Of a stretch of 13,809 bases of DNA, positions 1-6,561 are shown piece after piece. Position 1 is the first letter of the stretch; each line of letters begins with the position of its first letter. The position numbers and the translations under genes are program-made. This DNA is from JBFXAN01 sp050184225 (GTDB taxonomy: Bacteria; Chloroflexota; Dehalococcoidia; CAUJGQ01): contig JBFXAN010000165.1 in NCBI GenBank assembly GCA_050184225.1, positions 1 through 13,809 on the forward strand. Reading direction: 5' to 3'. The notes under the pieces were generated by a model, which worked only from the letters and a program-made list of their open reading frames with translations, was not told the DNA's origin and did no database searches.

Positions 1-458
1 ACATGACCAGTTGGGTCGTCGGCCACACAGACCGCTTCAAAGCGGCGGTGATCGGCGCACCCGTCACCAACCTCGAGTCCTTCCATGGCACCAGCGACAT
101 CGGGATGTGGTTTGGTCCCTTTGAGATGGGCGGACCGCTGATCGAGAATCGCGAGGTCTTTCGGCGGCTCTCGCCGATCACGTATGTCGATCAGGTGACG
201 ACGCCGTGCCTCATCCTCCATGGCGAAGCCGACGATCGCTGTCCGATCGGCCAGGGTGAAGAGTTTTTTGCCGGCCTCCGCGCCCAGAAGAAGATCGCGG
301 AGATGGTTCGTTACCCCGGCGGCAGCCATGGCTTCCGCGGCGCCGGCCGGCCCAGCCACCGGCTTGATTGCGTCAACCGGCTGATCGATTGGATCACCCG
401 CTATACCTTGCAGAGCCAGGTCAAGGAGAAGGAACTTGCCGCCACCGGCGACGATTGA
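1..458 (+). CDS. S9 family (prolyl oligopeptidase/acylaminoacyl-peptidase-like) serine peptidase, C-terminal part, 5' truncated
   Basis: This is the last ~151 residues of an alpha/beta-hydrolase-fold serine peptidase that would cleave short peptides or acyl-peptides. The window opens inside the nucleophile elbow. The first two bases would complete a Tyr codon, and the following residues MTSWVV match the S9 pattern GGSYGGYMTSW, so the catalytic Ser should lie about five residues upstream of the window. Visible catalytic elements, counting from the first Met, are the Asp of HGEADD (D77) and the His of GGSHGF (H109), both in the usual S9 order and spacing. The ATG at base 3 is internal and not the start. 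The 3' end overlaps the next gene by 23 bp, so the two are probably cotranscribed and coupled. The fold and family are clear. The exact peptidase specificity is not, because the N-terminal beta-propeller is outside the window. Confidence 0.88.
   Translation, partial: MTSWVVGHTDRFKAAVIGAPVTNLESFHGTSDIGMWFGPFEMGGPLIENREVFRRLSPITYVDQVTTPCLILHGEADDRCPIGQGEEFFAGLRAQKKIAEMVRYPGGSHGFRGAGRPSHRLDCVNRLIDWITRYTLQSQVKEKELAATGDD
423..428 (+). promoter_or_regulatory. Ribosome binding site for the TTG-initiated GNAT gene
   Basis: AAGGAG sits 7 bases before the TTG at 436, inside the end of the peptidase gene. No comparable site precedes the later in-frame GTG (463) or ATG (484). This is the main reason for choosing the TTG start and implies coupled translation. 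Confidence 0.6.
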
Positions 459-1254
459 CCCGGTGACCACGTTCGCCGGCGCGATGCGCCTCGTCGCCGC
501 CATGCTCGCCGCCGAGCAGGGGTGCCCGCCCGATCAGATCACCGACGATCGCGTTCATCTCGGCGAGCATCCGGCAGGCGCCCGTCGCCATCGACTCGCC
601 CGCCCCTACCCGCGCCGCGATCCGGCGTTTGCGGCGGTGTCGGTCGGGTCCGGCGCCGTCGTGTCGGCAGGCCGCGACATTCTTCCCGACGTGCGGGCGA
701 TCTTCGCCGGAGCGGAACGCGATCAGGTCTTCGAGCCGGAGCGCCTGGCCGCTATCGCGGCGCTCCTTCGTCCCCATCAATTGACGGTCGTCGGTCCCTA
801 TCTCCGCTTTCTTTGTACCCCGACCATCCACCGGCATCGGCCGCCACCGGCCGGCTATCTGATTGGCCTCGAACTGCGCCCAGACGATCGCCGCCTTGAC
901 TCACTGGACCCCGATCGCTGGCCGAATGCGATCTCCCGACGCCGTCCGATCACGACCGAGGCCGCCGTCGTCGCGGAGCTCGCGGGTCAGGTTGTTGGCG
1001 TCGCCACCGCCCGTGCCGACTCGCCGCGGCTCTGGCAGATCGGCATCGACGTTGCCGAACCGCATCGTGGACGTGGCCTCGGCGCCGCCCTCACCTCTGC
1101 CCTGGCCCGGTTCATCATCGATAACGGCAACGCAGCCTGGTACGGCGTCGCGCCGGCGAACGTCGCATCGGTCAACACCGCGCTTGCGTCAGGATTCCGG
1201 TATGCCTGGGTCGAAGCCTACGCCTATCCAACCAGCCGCGACCCATCATCGTGA
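436..1254 (+). CDS. GNAT-family N-acetyltransferase with uncharacterised N-terminal region
   Basis: The product is 272 residues long. The C-terminal third (about residues 170-265) is a GNAT domain that would transfer an acetyl group from acetyl-CoA to an amine. The acetyl-CoA pyrophosphate loop is visible as RGRGLGA (residues 211-217) after the strand IGIDVAEP. The closing GNAT motif is seen as NVASVNTALASGF. The first ~165 residues have no family I can name. They could be a degenerate second GNAT-like fold, as in tandem GNAT proteins, but this is a guess. The start is taken as TTG at 436 because of the well-placed AAGGAG; GTG at 463 or ATG at 484 would shorten the protein by 9 or 16 residues. 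The gene overlaps the preceding peptidase by 23 bp. The substrate cannot be inferred. Confidence 0.82.
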   Translation: MPPPATIDPVTTFAGAMRLVAAMLAAEQGCPPDQITDDRVHLGEHPAGARRHRLARPYPRRDPAFAAVSVGSGAVVSAGRDILPDVRAIFAGAERDQVFEPERLAAIAALLRPHQLTVVGPYLRFLCTPTIHRHRPPPAGYLIGLELRPDDRRLDSLDPDRWPNAISRRRPITTEAAVVAELAGQVVGVATARADSPRLWQIGIDVAEPHRGRGLGAALTSALARFIIDNGNAAWYGVAPANVASVNTALASGFRYAWVEAYAYPTSRDPSS

Positions 1255-1284
1255 GCGTTCGATCGTCGTTCGATTCGGCGGTTG

Positions 1285-2163
1285 CTAACCTTCGCGTACC
1301 TCGGCATCCGGCGGCAGGCTGATGCGGTCCTCCTCGGCTGGCGGCTCGACGGGAAATGTCGGCGGCAATGGGAACTCGGTCCCCGGCAGCAGTCGCGCGT
1401 ACGCATCGGCGGCAAACAGCGATGTATGGAGGGGCGTCAGCGACGCGCACCCCCGCGCGACCGCACCGACATCGGTATCCGGAGGCTCGGCGCCCGCCTC
1501 CCGCGCGTGAGGCTCGAGTGATTCCAGGTCCAACACCGGATGATACGTGACGCCGTCCGGGTCGCGCCGGTACTCGGCCAGCCGAAAGTAGCGATTCCCT
1601 TGTCGCGTCCACCGCACGATCCCGTTGTAGCCGCGTGGCACATTCAAGCTGAGCAGCAGCCGTTCTCCGGCCATCATTGGCAGTCCACCGTCCTCCAGCC
1701 AGGACGCGAGCAATCGCCGCGCCAGGTGGGCTGCCTCGCCGAAGTCCTCAACCCGCGACGCGCGGGTCGCCTGGCAGGAAACCGCCAACGCCGGAACTCC
1801 CAGCATCACCGCGCGAATTGCCGCGCCGATCGTCCCCGAATGCAGCACCAGGGCGCCAAGATTCAAGCCCTGATTGACACCAGACACGACGAGATCCGGT
1901 TGCTGCTCCCGAAAGAGTCCCTGGATGCCAACGCTGACGGCATCGAGCGGTGACCCGTCCACCATCCACGCCGGCCACCCGGCCACCGGCGCATGCTCCA
2001 GCACGGTCAATGGTCCGAAGTCGATCTGCGTCCCCGACCCGGTCCGGTTCTTCATCGGCGCAACCAGCGCCAACCGCACACCGGGCAACTCACCCAACGC
2101 CCGAGCCAGCGCCTCCAACCCCGGCGCCTCAATCCCATCGTCGTTAACCAAAAGTATGAACAT
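1285..2163 (-). CDS. surE: 5'/3'-nucleotidase SurE
   Basis: SurE is a metal-dependent phosphatase that removes phosphate from nucleoside monophosphates and is linked to stationary-phase and stress survival; it is cytosolic. Read from the ATG at 2163, the product is 292 residues. It opens with the family signature FILLVNDDGIEAPG, in which the paired Asp residues (8 and 9) bind the divalent metal. It continues with the loop GSGTQIDFGPLTV and then SGVNQGLNLG followed by HSGTIGAA, which are the other metal-site and core motifs. The C-terminus carries a proline-rich acidic tail. An ATG 18 bp further upstream (2181) would add MANGSS, but it lies inside the heptad repeat array, so those residues would be repeat-encoded. 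The 2163 start matches the usual SurE N-terminus. No clear Shine-Dalgarno precedes either start. The gene faces the GNAT gene tail to tail, 30 bp apart. Confidence 0.93.
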   Translation of the reverse strand: MFILLVNDDGIEAPGLEALARALGELPGVRLALVAPMKNRTGSGTQIDFGPLTVLEHAPVAGWPAWMVDGSPLDAVSVGIQGLFREQQPDLVVSGVNQGLNLGALVLHSGTIGAAIRAVMLGVPALAVSCQATRASRVEDFGEAAHLARRLLASWLEDGGLPMMAGERLLLSLNVPRGYNGIVRWTRQGNRYFRLAEYRRDPDGVTYHPVLDLESLEPHAREAGAEPPDTDVGAVARGCASLTPLHTSLFAADAYARLLPGTEFPLPPTFPVEPPAEEDRISLPPDAEVREG

Positions 2164-2170
2164 GGATGAG

Positions 2171-2203
2171 CCGTTAGCCATTAGCCATTAGCGATTAGCC
2201 GTT
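2171..2203. repeat. Heptanucleotide tandem repeat, left arm (CCRTTAG)
   Basis: Four full 7-bp units (CCGTTAG, CCATTAG, CCATTAG, CGATTAG) are followed by a partial CCGTT. The array begins 7 bp upstream of the surE ATG on the minus strand and occupies the position where a ribosome binding site would be. It is the reverse complement of the array at 2283-2327, so the two can pair. Confidence 0.9.
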
Positions 2204-2242
2204 CGGTGCACGTGATTCGATAACTTCGCTTTCAGTCGACAA

Positions 2243-2270
2243 ATTCTATCACATTCTTATATCGATCAAA
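2243..2270 (-). promoter_or_regulatory. Likely surE promoter in the AT-rich core between the repeat arrays
   Basis: On the minus strand there is an extended -10 element, TGATAGAAT (hexamer TAGAAT at 2248-2243). TTTGAT lies 16 bp upstream (2270-2265), or TTGATC at 15 bp, as a -35 candidate. The surrounding 79-bp core (2204-2282) is about 42% GC, far below its neighbours. Transcription would begin near 2236 and run through the left heptad array into surE. Confidence 0.45.
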
Positions 2271-2282
2271 GAAAGCCGCTGA

Positions 2283-2327
2283 CTAACGGCTAACGGCTAA
2301 CGGCTAACGGCTAATGGCTAACGGCTA
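2283..2327. repeat. Heptanucleotide tandem repeat, right arm (CTAACGG)
   Basis: Six full units are present: CTAACGG four times, then CTAATGG and CTAACGG, followed by a partial CTA. The array overlaps the 3' end of the minus-strand hydrolase gene. It encodes the residues before the stop (AVSH) and supplies the TAG stop codon itself. It is an inverted copy of the array at 2171-2203. Confidence 0.92.
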
Positions 2328-3051
2328 TCATCTCCCTCGCGATGAGGCGATAGACGGCGGCGTTCCAGGGCAGGCCCATGTGGGTGCCGCGTACCTCGAA
2401 GCATGCCGCGCGGGGGTCGGGGTCGATGCACGAGCGGTAATCGACGATCGCGTCTTCACGGCTGTAGATGCTCGTCAGTTTGACTGTTGGTGGGAGCGTT
2501 TGGGCGAGCTCCGCCAGCGCGTGCGCTTCGCGCTGCGGGTCTTCGACGATCAAGAGATTGCTGAGCGCCCGCACCAGCGGATGAGCCGCGGACCGGGGAT
2601 TGCCGACCAGCGGTGCGCCAAGGGCAATCACCTCCTCGATCAAGTCCGACCGTCGCACCGCTGTCACCCGGCCAAAGATGCCGCCGAGACTGTGACCGAT
2701 GATCGTGATCCGGCCGGAGCGTGCCGCGAGTTCCTCGCAGCGTGCTTCCACCTGCCGTAGCAACCGCGTCAGCGACCCGACGTTCCAGGGAATGCCGGAC
2801 TGTGCCGGACGGAATCCAACGCGCCGCAACCAGCCGGAGAGCACGGACATCGACCCATCCGACCCCATAAAGCCGGGCACGAGCAGCACGTTTCGCCCGT
2901 CGCCGCGCGGAACGCCGATGCCATAGTAGACAGGGCTGGCGAACAGTTCGGCCAATTCCATGCCCGCCCGCTGCTCCAAGACCAGCGGTGGCCGGTATTG
3001 CCGCCCGAATTCTGGGCCGGCCCACTCCAGCGCCGCGCGGTCGGTGGTCAT
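2311..3051 (-). CDS. Alpha/beta hydrolase (esterase/lipase-like)
   Basis: The 246-residue product has an alpha/beta-hydrolase fold and probably acts on esters or lipids. From the ATG at 3051, the oxyanion-side strand is NVLLVPGFMGS (residues 54-64), the nucleophile elbow is IIGHSLGG (Ser121), and the His is in RGTHMG (His224). The acid is probably Asp200 or Asp204 in YSREDAIVD. The ordering resembles the PGAP1/lipase-like group rather than epoxide hydrolases. The start at 3051 is fixed by AGGAGG 5 bp upstream and by a promoter whose -35 box covers the longer alternative ATG at 3117. There is no signal peptide. The last codons and TAG stop are made of heptad repeat, so the native C-terminus may have been altered by insertion of the repeat. 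It lies upstream of surE in the same direction, 147 bp apart. The substrate is unknown. Confidence 0.85.
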   Translation of the reverse strand: MTTDRAALEWAGPEFGRQYRPPLVLEQRAGMELAELFASPVYYGIGVPRGDGRNVLLVPGFMGSDGSMSVLSGWLRRVGFRPAQSGIPWNVGSLTRLLRQVEARCEELAARSGRITIIGHSLGGIFGRVTAVRRSDLIEEVIALGAPLVGNPRSAAHPLVRALSNLLIVEDPQREAHALAELAQTLPPTVKLTSIYSREDAIVDYRSCIDPDPRAACFEVRGTHMGLPWNAAVYRLIAREMIAVSH

Positions 3052-3056
3052 TCCAT

Positions 3057-3062
3057 CCTCCT
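3057..3062 (-). promoter_or_regulatory. Strong ribosome binding site of the alpha/beta hydrolase gene
   Basis: A consensus AGGAGG lies 5 bases upstream of the ATG at 3051. It rules in this start over the in-frame ATG at 3117, which would add 22 residues unlike the family. Confidence 0.8.
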
Positions 3063-3090
3063 GGTGCGGCCGATGTTTCACCTTGCGTGG

Positions 3091-3119
3091 AATGTACACA
3101 GGTAGGCGGACTGTCACAA
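3091..3119 (-). promoter_or_regulatory. Promoter for the alpha/beta hydrolase gene
   Basis: On the minus strand, TTGTGA (3119-3114) and TACATT (3096-3091) are separated by exactly 17 bp, close to the primary-sigma consensus. Transcription would start around 3084, about 33 nt before the ATG. The region is divergent from cofD. Confidence 0.55.
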
Positions 3120-3230
3120 TCAGCCGTTGGACTAGGCTGACGTAACACTCGGCAATCGGCCGCCTCGGCTATGCTGTACATGCAATCAAAGATCGCGAGA
3201 GCGGTCTGTCAGATAGGTGGCTCAGCGCAG

Positions 3231-4232
3231 ATGGTCAATCAGCGGGTCGTGGTTCTGGCCGGCGGCGTCGGCGCCGCGCGATTTCTCCAGGGTGTCGTGG
3301 CAGTGACATCGCCCGAAGACGTGACCGTCATCTCAAACGTCGGCGACGACGACGAGATCTACGGCGTTCATGTCTCACCGGACATCGATATCGTCATCTA
3401 CACCCTCGCCGGCGTTGTCGATCAAGCGAAGGGTTTCGGCCTGACGGATGATACGTTCGCCGTTGTCGGCGCGCTTGGCCGATTCGGGGCCGATGCATGG
3501 TTCGGTCTGGGCGACCGAGACTTCGCTACCTGTCTGTACCGTACGCTCCAACTACGCGCCGGCCGGCCGCTCAGCGAAATCACTACCGCGATCGTGCGTT
3601 CCTTCGGCCTCGATCTGACCCTCCTGCCCGTGACCGACGCCCGGCTCGCGACCCGCGTGCGCACGCCGGCCGGCACGCTCGCGTTTCAAGACTACTTCGT
3701 CCGCCGCCGGACCGAGGATGAGGTGCTTGGAATCGACTTCGAGGGCGCGGATCGCGCATCGCCGGCGCCCGGCGTCCTCGACGCAATCAGCAGGGCCGGG
3801 GCCATCCTGATTGCGCCGAGCAACCCCTTCGTCAGCATCGGACCGATCCTCTCGGTGTCTGGTGTTCGAGACGCAATCGTCGCCTCCGGTGCGCCGGTCG
3901 TCGCCGTCAGCCCGATCGTCGGCGGTGAAGCGCTCAAGGGACCGGCGGCCAAGATGTTTCGTTCTCTGGGTGGCGAGGCCAGTGCCGCCGGCGTGGCCGT
4001 CCAGTACCAGGGACTCGTTGATGCCCTCGTGATCGACACCGTCGATACAACGCACGCCGATGCCGTTGCCGCGCTCGGCATCACGCCCGTGATCGCCGAC
4101 ACGATCATGCGCGGCCCGGTGGAGAAGGCGAACCTGGCCCGCATCGCCCTCGACGCGGCACGGTCGATTGCCGCTTCCCGCACCGCACCGGCCGGAGCGG
4201 GCGGTCAGGCCGGCACATCGGACCTCCCATGA
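3231..4232 (+). CDS. cofD: CofD/FbiA, 2-phospho-L-lactate (phosphoenolpyruvyl) transferase of F420 biosynthesis
   Basis: CofD joins the activated phospho-three-carbon unit made by CofC to the deazaflavin Fo, giving F420-0 or its dehydro form in the cytosol. The 333-residue product has the expected family landmarks. The N-terminal nucleotide loop is VVLAGGVGAARFL (residues 7-19). The signature ISNVGDDDEIYGVHVSPD (35-51) is followed by IYTLAG, then IAPSNPFVSIGPIL (194-207) and SPIVGGEALKGPAAKM (227-242). The ATG at 3231 places MVNQRVVVLAGG at the expected N-terminus. The ATGs at 3171 and 3180 would add up to 20 unlike residues. AGGTGG lies 10 bp upstream as a weak ribosome site. The stop overlaps the cofC start in ATGA, so the two are translationally coupled. 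Which three-carbon donor is used (phospholactate, PEP or 3-phosphoglycerate) cannot be settled by eye. cofE/fbiB and fbiC are not in the window. Confidence 0.95.
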   Translation: MVNQRVVVLAGGVGAARFLQGVVAVTSPEDVTVISNVGDDDEIYGVHVSPDIDIVIYTLAGVVDQAKGFGLTDDTFAVVGALGRFGADAWFGLGDRDFATCLYRTLQLRAGRPLSEITTAIVRSFGLDLTLLPVTDARLATRVRTPAGTLAFQDYFVRRRTEDEVLGIDFEGADRASPAPGVLDAISRAGAILIAPSNPFVSIGPILSVSGVRDAIVASGAPVVAVSPIVGGEALKGPAAKMFRSLGGEASAAGVAVQYQGLVDALVIDTVDTTHADAVAALGITPVIADTIMRGPVEKANLARIALDAARSIAASRTAPAGAGGQAGTSDLP

Positions 4233-4918
4233 CGATACGGGCTGCGCTGATACCGGTGAAACCGCGACACCGGGCGAAGGATCGCCTCCGTCCGGCGCTC
4301 AGCCGCCGCGCGCGGCTCGGACTCACCCGTGCGATGTTGCACGACGTGCTCACCGCCTTGCTCGACTCCGCGCTGTTTGTCAGCGTCACGGTCGTTACCC
4401 GCGACCGGAGGCTGCGTCGCCTCTGCCGTCGCCTTGGTGTGCATACGCTCTTGCCGCCTCCGGGTCTGCGCGGGCTGAACGCGGAGCTTACCTGGGCTGT
4501 GACGCAACCGGAGGTGGCGCAGGCCGACCGATTGCTCGTCATTCCCGGCGATGTTCCCGGTGTCCGGGTCAGCGAGCTCTTCCGTCTCGTGCTGCCGCCG
4601 ATGGAGCGCGGCGTGCGGCTTGTGCCATCGCCCGATGGCGGCACGAACGCTCTGGTGCTGATTCCCCCAACCGCGATTCCATTCCGGTTTGGCCGCAACA
4701 GCGCCACCCGTCACCGGGCCGAGGCCGAACGCGCCGGGCTACGGGTCGAGTCGGTCCCGCTTACATCGCTTGCATCGGACATCGACCAGCCGGAAGACCT
4801 CTTGATCGGCCGGCGCATGGCCGGCCCGCGTACCCGCCGGGTGCTCTCGGCGATGGAGAACGGCCGCCTGCATTATCGAGCGCGGCGGCGACGAGTGCGC
4901 CAGGCGGAAGCGACATAG
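4229..4918 (+). CDS. cofC: CofC/FbiD, phospholactate/PEP guanylyltransferase of F420 biosynthesis
   Basis: CofC activates a phosphorylated three-carbon acid with GTP and passes the unstable product to CofD. The 229-residue product is a GT-A-like nucleotidyltransferase. Visible landmarks are the opening ALIPVKP (residues 6-12) with downstream basic residues AKDRLRPALS, RGLNAEL (81-87), LLVIPGDVPG (102-111) for metal and nucleotide binding, DGGTNAL (136-142), and FGRNSATRHRAEAERAG (154-170) followed by DIDQPEDL (184-191). The order and length fit the family. The C-terminal ~25 residues form a very basic tail (HYRARRRRVRQ) that looks like an extension. The start is ATGA-overlapped with the cofD stop. 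The gene converges on the small exported-protein gene with a 16-bp gap and no recognisable terminator between them. Confidence 0.93.
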   Translation: MTIRAALIPVKPRHRAKDRLRPALSRRARLGLTRAMLHDVLTALLDSALFVSVTVVTRDRRLRRLCRRLGVHTLLPPPGLRGLNAELTWAVTQPEVAQADRLLVIPGDVPGVRVSELFRLVLPPMERGVRLVPSPDGGTNALVLIPPTAIPFRFGRNSATRHRAEAERAGLRVESVPLTSLASDIDQPEDLLIGRRMAGPRTRRVLSAMENGRLHYRARRRRVRQAEAT

Positions 4919-4934
4919 CAGCAGCGCCGCCGGG

Positions 4935-5264
4935 CTATCGATACGGCAACGCGCACTCAGGGATCGCGCCGCGTTGCAACCATATGTCACCACACTCCAT
5001 ATCGGCGTTGATCACGCGGCGCAGCCACTCGACGACGGGCAAGCATGTGATCGGAACCGTATCGGCTTCAAGGAGCAACGGCGCTCGAAATGCACACAGT
5101 TCCTCCTGAGTGACGAGTTGTCCCGGCTGTGCTGTCGAATTTCCCGTGCGGTTGCTGTCTGTCGGCGCGGCGGCGCTGACCGGCCCGCGCATCGCCGAAC
5201 CGGCGAACATCACGAGACTCAGGGCGAGGGCCATTGCGCCGGCAGTGATCGCGCTGCGAACCAT
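4935..5264 (-). CDS. Small exported protein with four cysteines, unknown function
   Basis: The 109-residue product has a classical signal peptide: a basic start (MVRS), a hydrophobic stretch at about residues 6-24 (ITAGAMALALSLVMFAGSA) and a probable signal peptidase I site after the Ala run near residue 32. The mature part is about 77 residues with Cys at 57, 74, 91 and 104, which suggests two disulfides outside the membrane. I recognise no family. The start at 5264 is supported by AGGAGG 6 bp upstream; the in-frame ATG at 5306 would add 14 charged residues before the signal peptide and is rejected. It is transcribed towards cofC. Two inverted repeats lie upstream, at 5308-5329 and 5353-5378. 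No partner gene is evident. Confidence 0.75.
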   Translation of the reverse strand: MVRSAITAGAMALALSLVMFAGSAMRGPVSAAAPTDSNRTGNSTAQPGQLVTQEELCAFRAPLLLEADTVPITCLPVVEWLRRVINADMECGDIWLQRGAIPECALPYR

Positions 5265-5270
5265 GGTCGC

Positions 5271-5276
5271 CCTCCT
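5271..5276 (-). promoter_or_regulatory. Ribosome binding site deciding the start of the exported protein
   Basis: AGGAGG on the minus strand lies 6 bases before the ATG at 5264. It places the signal peptide directly at the N-terminus. Confidence 0.75.
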
Positions 5277-5307
5277 GCGTGTCCATGCATCGCACTCGAT
5301 CCTCATG

Positions 5308-5329
5308 CCTGGGAGTGTTCGGTCCCAGG
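5308..5329. repeat. Inverted repeat CCTGGGA-N8-TCCCAGG
   Basis: A perfect 7-bp stem encloses an 8-base loop in the divergent gap between the exported-protein gene and the dehydrogenase gene. It could be an operator or a leader hairpin. No T-run follows, so it is not an obvious terminator. Confidence 0.4.
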
Positions 5330-5352
5330 TGCCGGCGTCCGATTGTCACACC

Positions 5353-5378
5353 GACCATGGGACGCGCGGAGCATGGTC
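5353..5378. repeat. Inverted repeat GACCATG-N12-CATGGTC
   Basis: A perfect 7-bp inverted repeat with a 12-base spacer lies in the same divergent gap, 23 bp from the previous one. Its geometry fits a dimeric regulator half-site pair about two helical turns apart, but this is inference. Confidence 0.35.
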
Positions 5379-5545
5379 TCAAGATCCCTGCCGTCACGGT
5401 CCCACCCTTGTTGGTGAAGACGCCGAAGACATCCCGCCTCGTTCGCGTCGTGCCTGTATTCCCGCTACCATGCCGAGGAATCGAGTCCTCCTTCAAAGGT
5501 TCGCGCCGGTCCACCACGCTCATCACATCCGTTGGAGCTATCCAG

Positions 5546-6505
5546 ATGAAAGCCGCCGTCTACTACCAGACGGGAGATCCGTCGGTCTTCCGCTTTGAAG
5601 ATGTTCCCGATCCCGTGTGTCATCCGCGTGGCATCGTCGTCCAGGTCGAGGCGATCAGCATCGAGGGTGGCGATGTGCTCCATCGCGCCGGCGGCGAGCT
5701 GATGTCGCGTCCGCACATCGTCGGCTATCAGTGCGCCGGCACGATCCTTGAGGCCGGCGACCAGGTGTCAGACCGGGCTCCCGGCCAGCGTGTCGTGGTC
5801 ACGACGCCACATGGATCGCACGCCGAGCGCATCTCGGTCCCTGCCGGGTCAAGCTGGCTCGTCCCCGACGGCATGGATATCCGCGATGCCGCCTGCATTC
5901 CGATCGCATTCGGCACCGCCGACGACTGCCTCTTTGAGTTCGGCCACCTGGCCGCCGGCGAGACCGTTCTCATCCAGGGCGGAGCGGGCGGCGTCGGCCT
6001 GGCCGCGATCCAGCTGGCGAAACGGGCCGGCGCCACCGTGCTCGCCACGGCGTCGAGCGACGAGAAGCTCGCCAGACTGCGGGAATTTGGACTGGATCAT
6101 GGCATCAATTATCGCGAGCGTGACTTCGTGCCTGCCGTCCGTGAAGTGACCGACGGACGAGGTGTCGATCTCGTCGTCGACCCGGTCGGTACCACGCTTC
6201 CCGAGAGTATCGCCTGTCTCGCCTATCGCGGCCGCGCGATCACCGTCGGCAATGCCGGCCGCGGCGACCGCATGATCGACGTCCGCACGCTCACCACCGG
6301 CAATCAGTCGCTCACGGGGGTCTACCTCGGCGCCGAAATGGGCACCGACCGGGTCCATACGATGATCGCCCGACTGATCGACGATATCGCCTCTGGCACG
6401 CTCACCGTCATCATCGACCGCACCTTCCCGCTCGCCGAAGCCGCCGCCGCCCACGCCTACATCGAGAGTCGTCAGGCCTTCGGCCGCGTGGTCCTCGTTC
6501 CTTAG
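5546..6505 (+). CDS. Zinc-independent medium-chain dehydrogenase, NADPH:quinone reductase-like
   Basis: The 319-residue product has the length and layout of the quinone oxidoreductase (QOR) branch of the MDR superfamily, which uses NADPH to reduce quinones or enones. The N-terminal GroES-like domain starts MKAAVYYQTGDP, with GYQCAGTILEAGDQV (residues 60-74). The Rossmann domain carries the nucleotide loop IQGGAGGVGLAAIQLAK (143-159), followed by VDLVVDPVG and ITVGNAG. The structural-zinc cysteine cluster and the catalytic zinc ligands of alcohol dehydrogenases are absent, which supports QOR. The start at 5546 has GGAG 8 bp upstream and gives the canonical N-terminus; the reading frame is open to 5279, but that extension is not protein-like. 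It is divergent from the exported-protein gene. The physiological substrate is unknown. Confidence 0.9.
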   Translation: MKAAVYYQTGDPSVFRFEDVPDPVCHPRGIVVQVEAISIEGGDVLHRAGGELMSRPHIVGYQCAGTILEAGDQVSDRAPGQRVVVTTPHGSHAERISVPAGSSWLVPDGMDIRDAACIPIAFGTADDCLFEFGHLAAGETVLIQGGAGGVGLAAIQLAKRAGATVLATASSDEKLARLREFGLDHGINYRERDFVPAVREVTDGRGVDLVVDPVGTTLPESIACLAYRGRAITVGNAGRGDRMIDVRTLTTGNQSLTGVYLGAEMGTDRVHTMIARLIDDIASGTLTVIIDRTFPLAEAAAAHAYIESRQAFGRVVLVP

Positions 6506-6561
6506 GCGGGCGTCCCACGATGACGATGATGGATGGACATGGCCGGCGGCGCCTGCGAATG

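Larger units (their letters stand above)
2171..2327. other. Inverted heptad-repeat element (possible MITE-like or structured intergenic element)
   Basis: This is a 157-bp unit made of the left heptad arm, a 79-bp AT-rich core and the right heptad arm. About 33 bp of the two arms can base-pair, with a few mismatches, into a long stem on DNA or RNA. It lies between two genes read in the same direction and intrudes on the stop of the upstream gene and the leader of the downstream gene. It encodes no protein that I can see. Whether it is mobile, a terminator-like structure or a regulatory leader is inference. Confidence 0.55.

Noticed and set aside
2171..2327. CRISPR array or Rho-independent terminator at the heptad repeats
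   Set aside because: The units are 7 bp with no unique spacers, so it is not a CRISPR array. The stem has a 79-base loop and no T-run, so it is not a standard intrinsic terminator.
4168..5109. 313-residue open frame overlapping cofC on the same strand
   Set aside because: It is a shifted frame of cofC, rich in Arg, Ala and Pro and low in complexity. The cofC frame carries all the family motifs.
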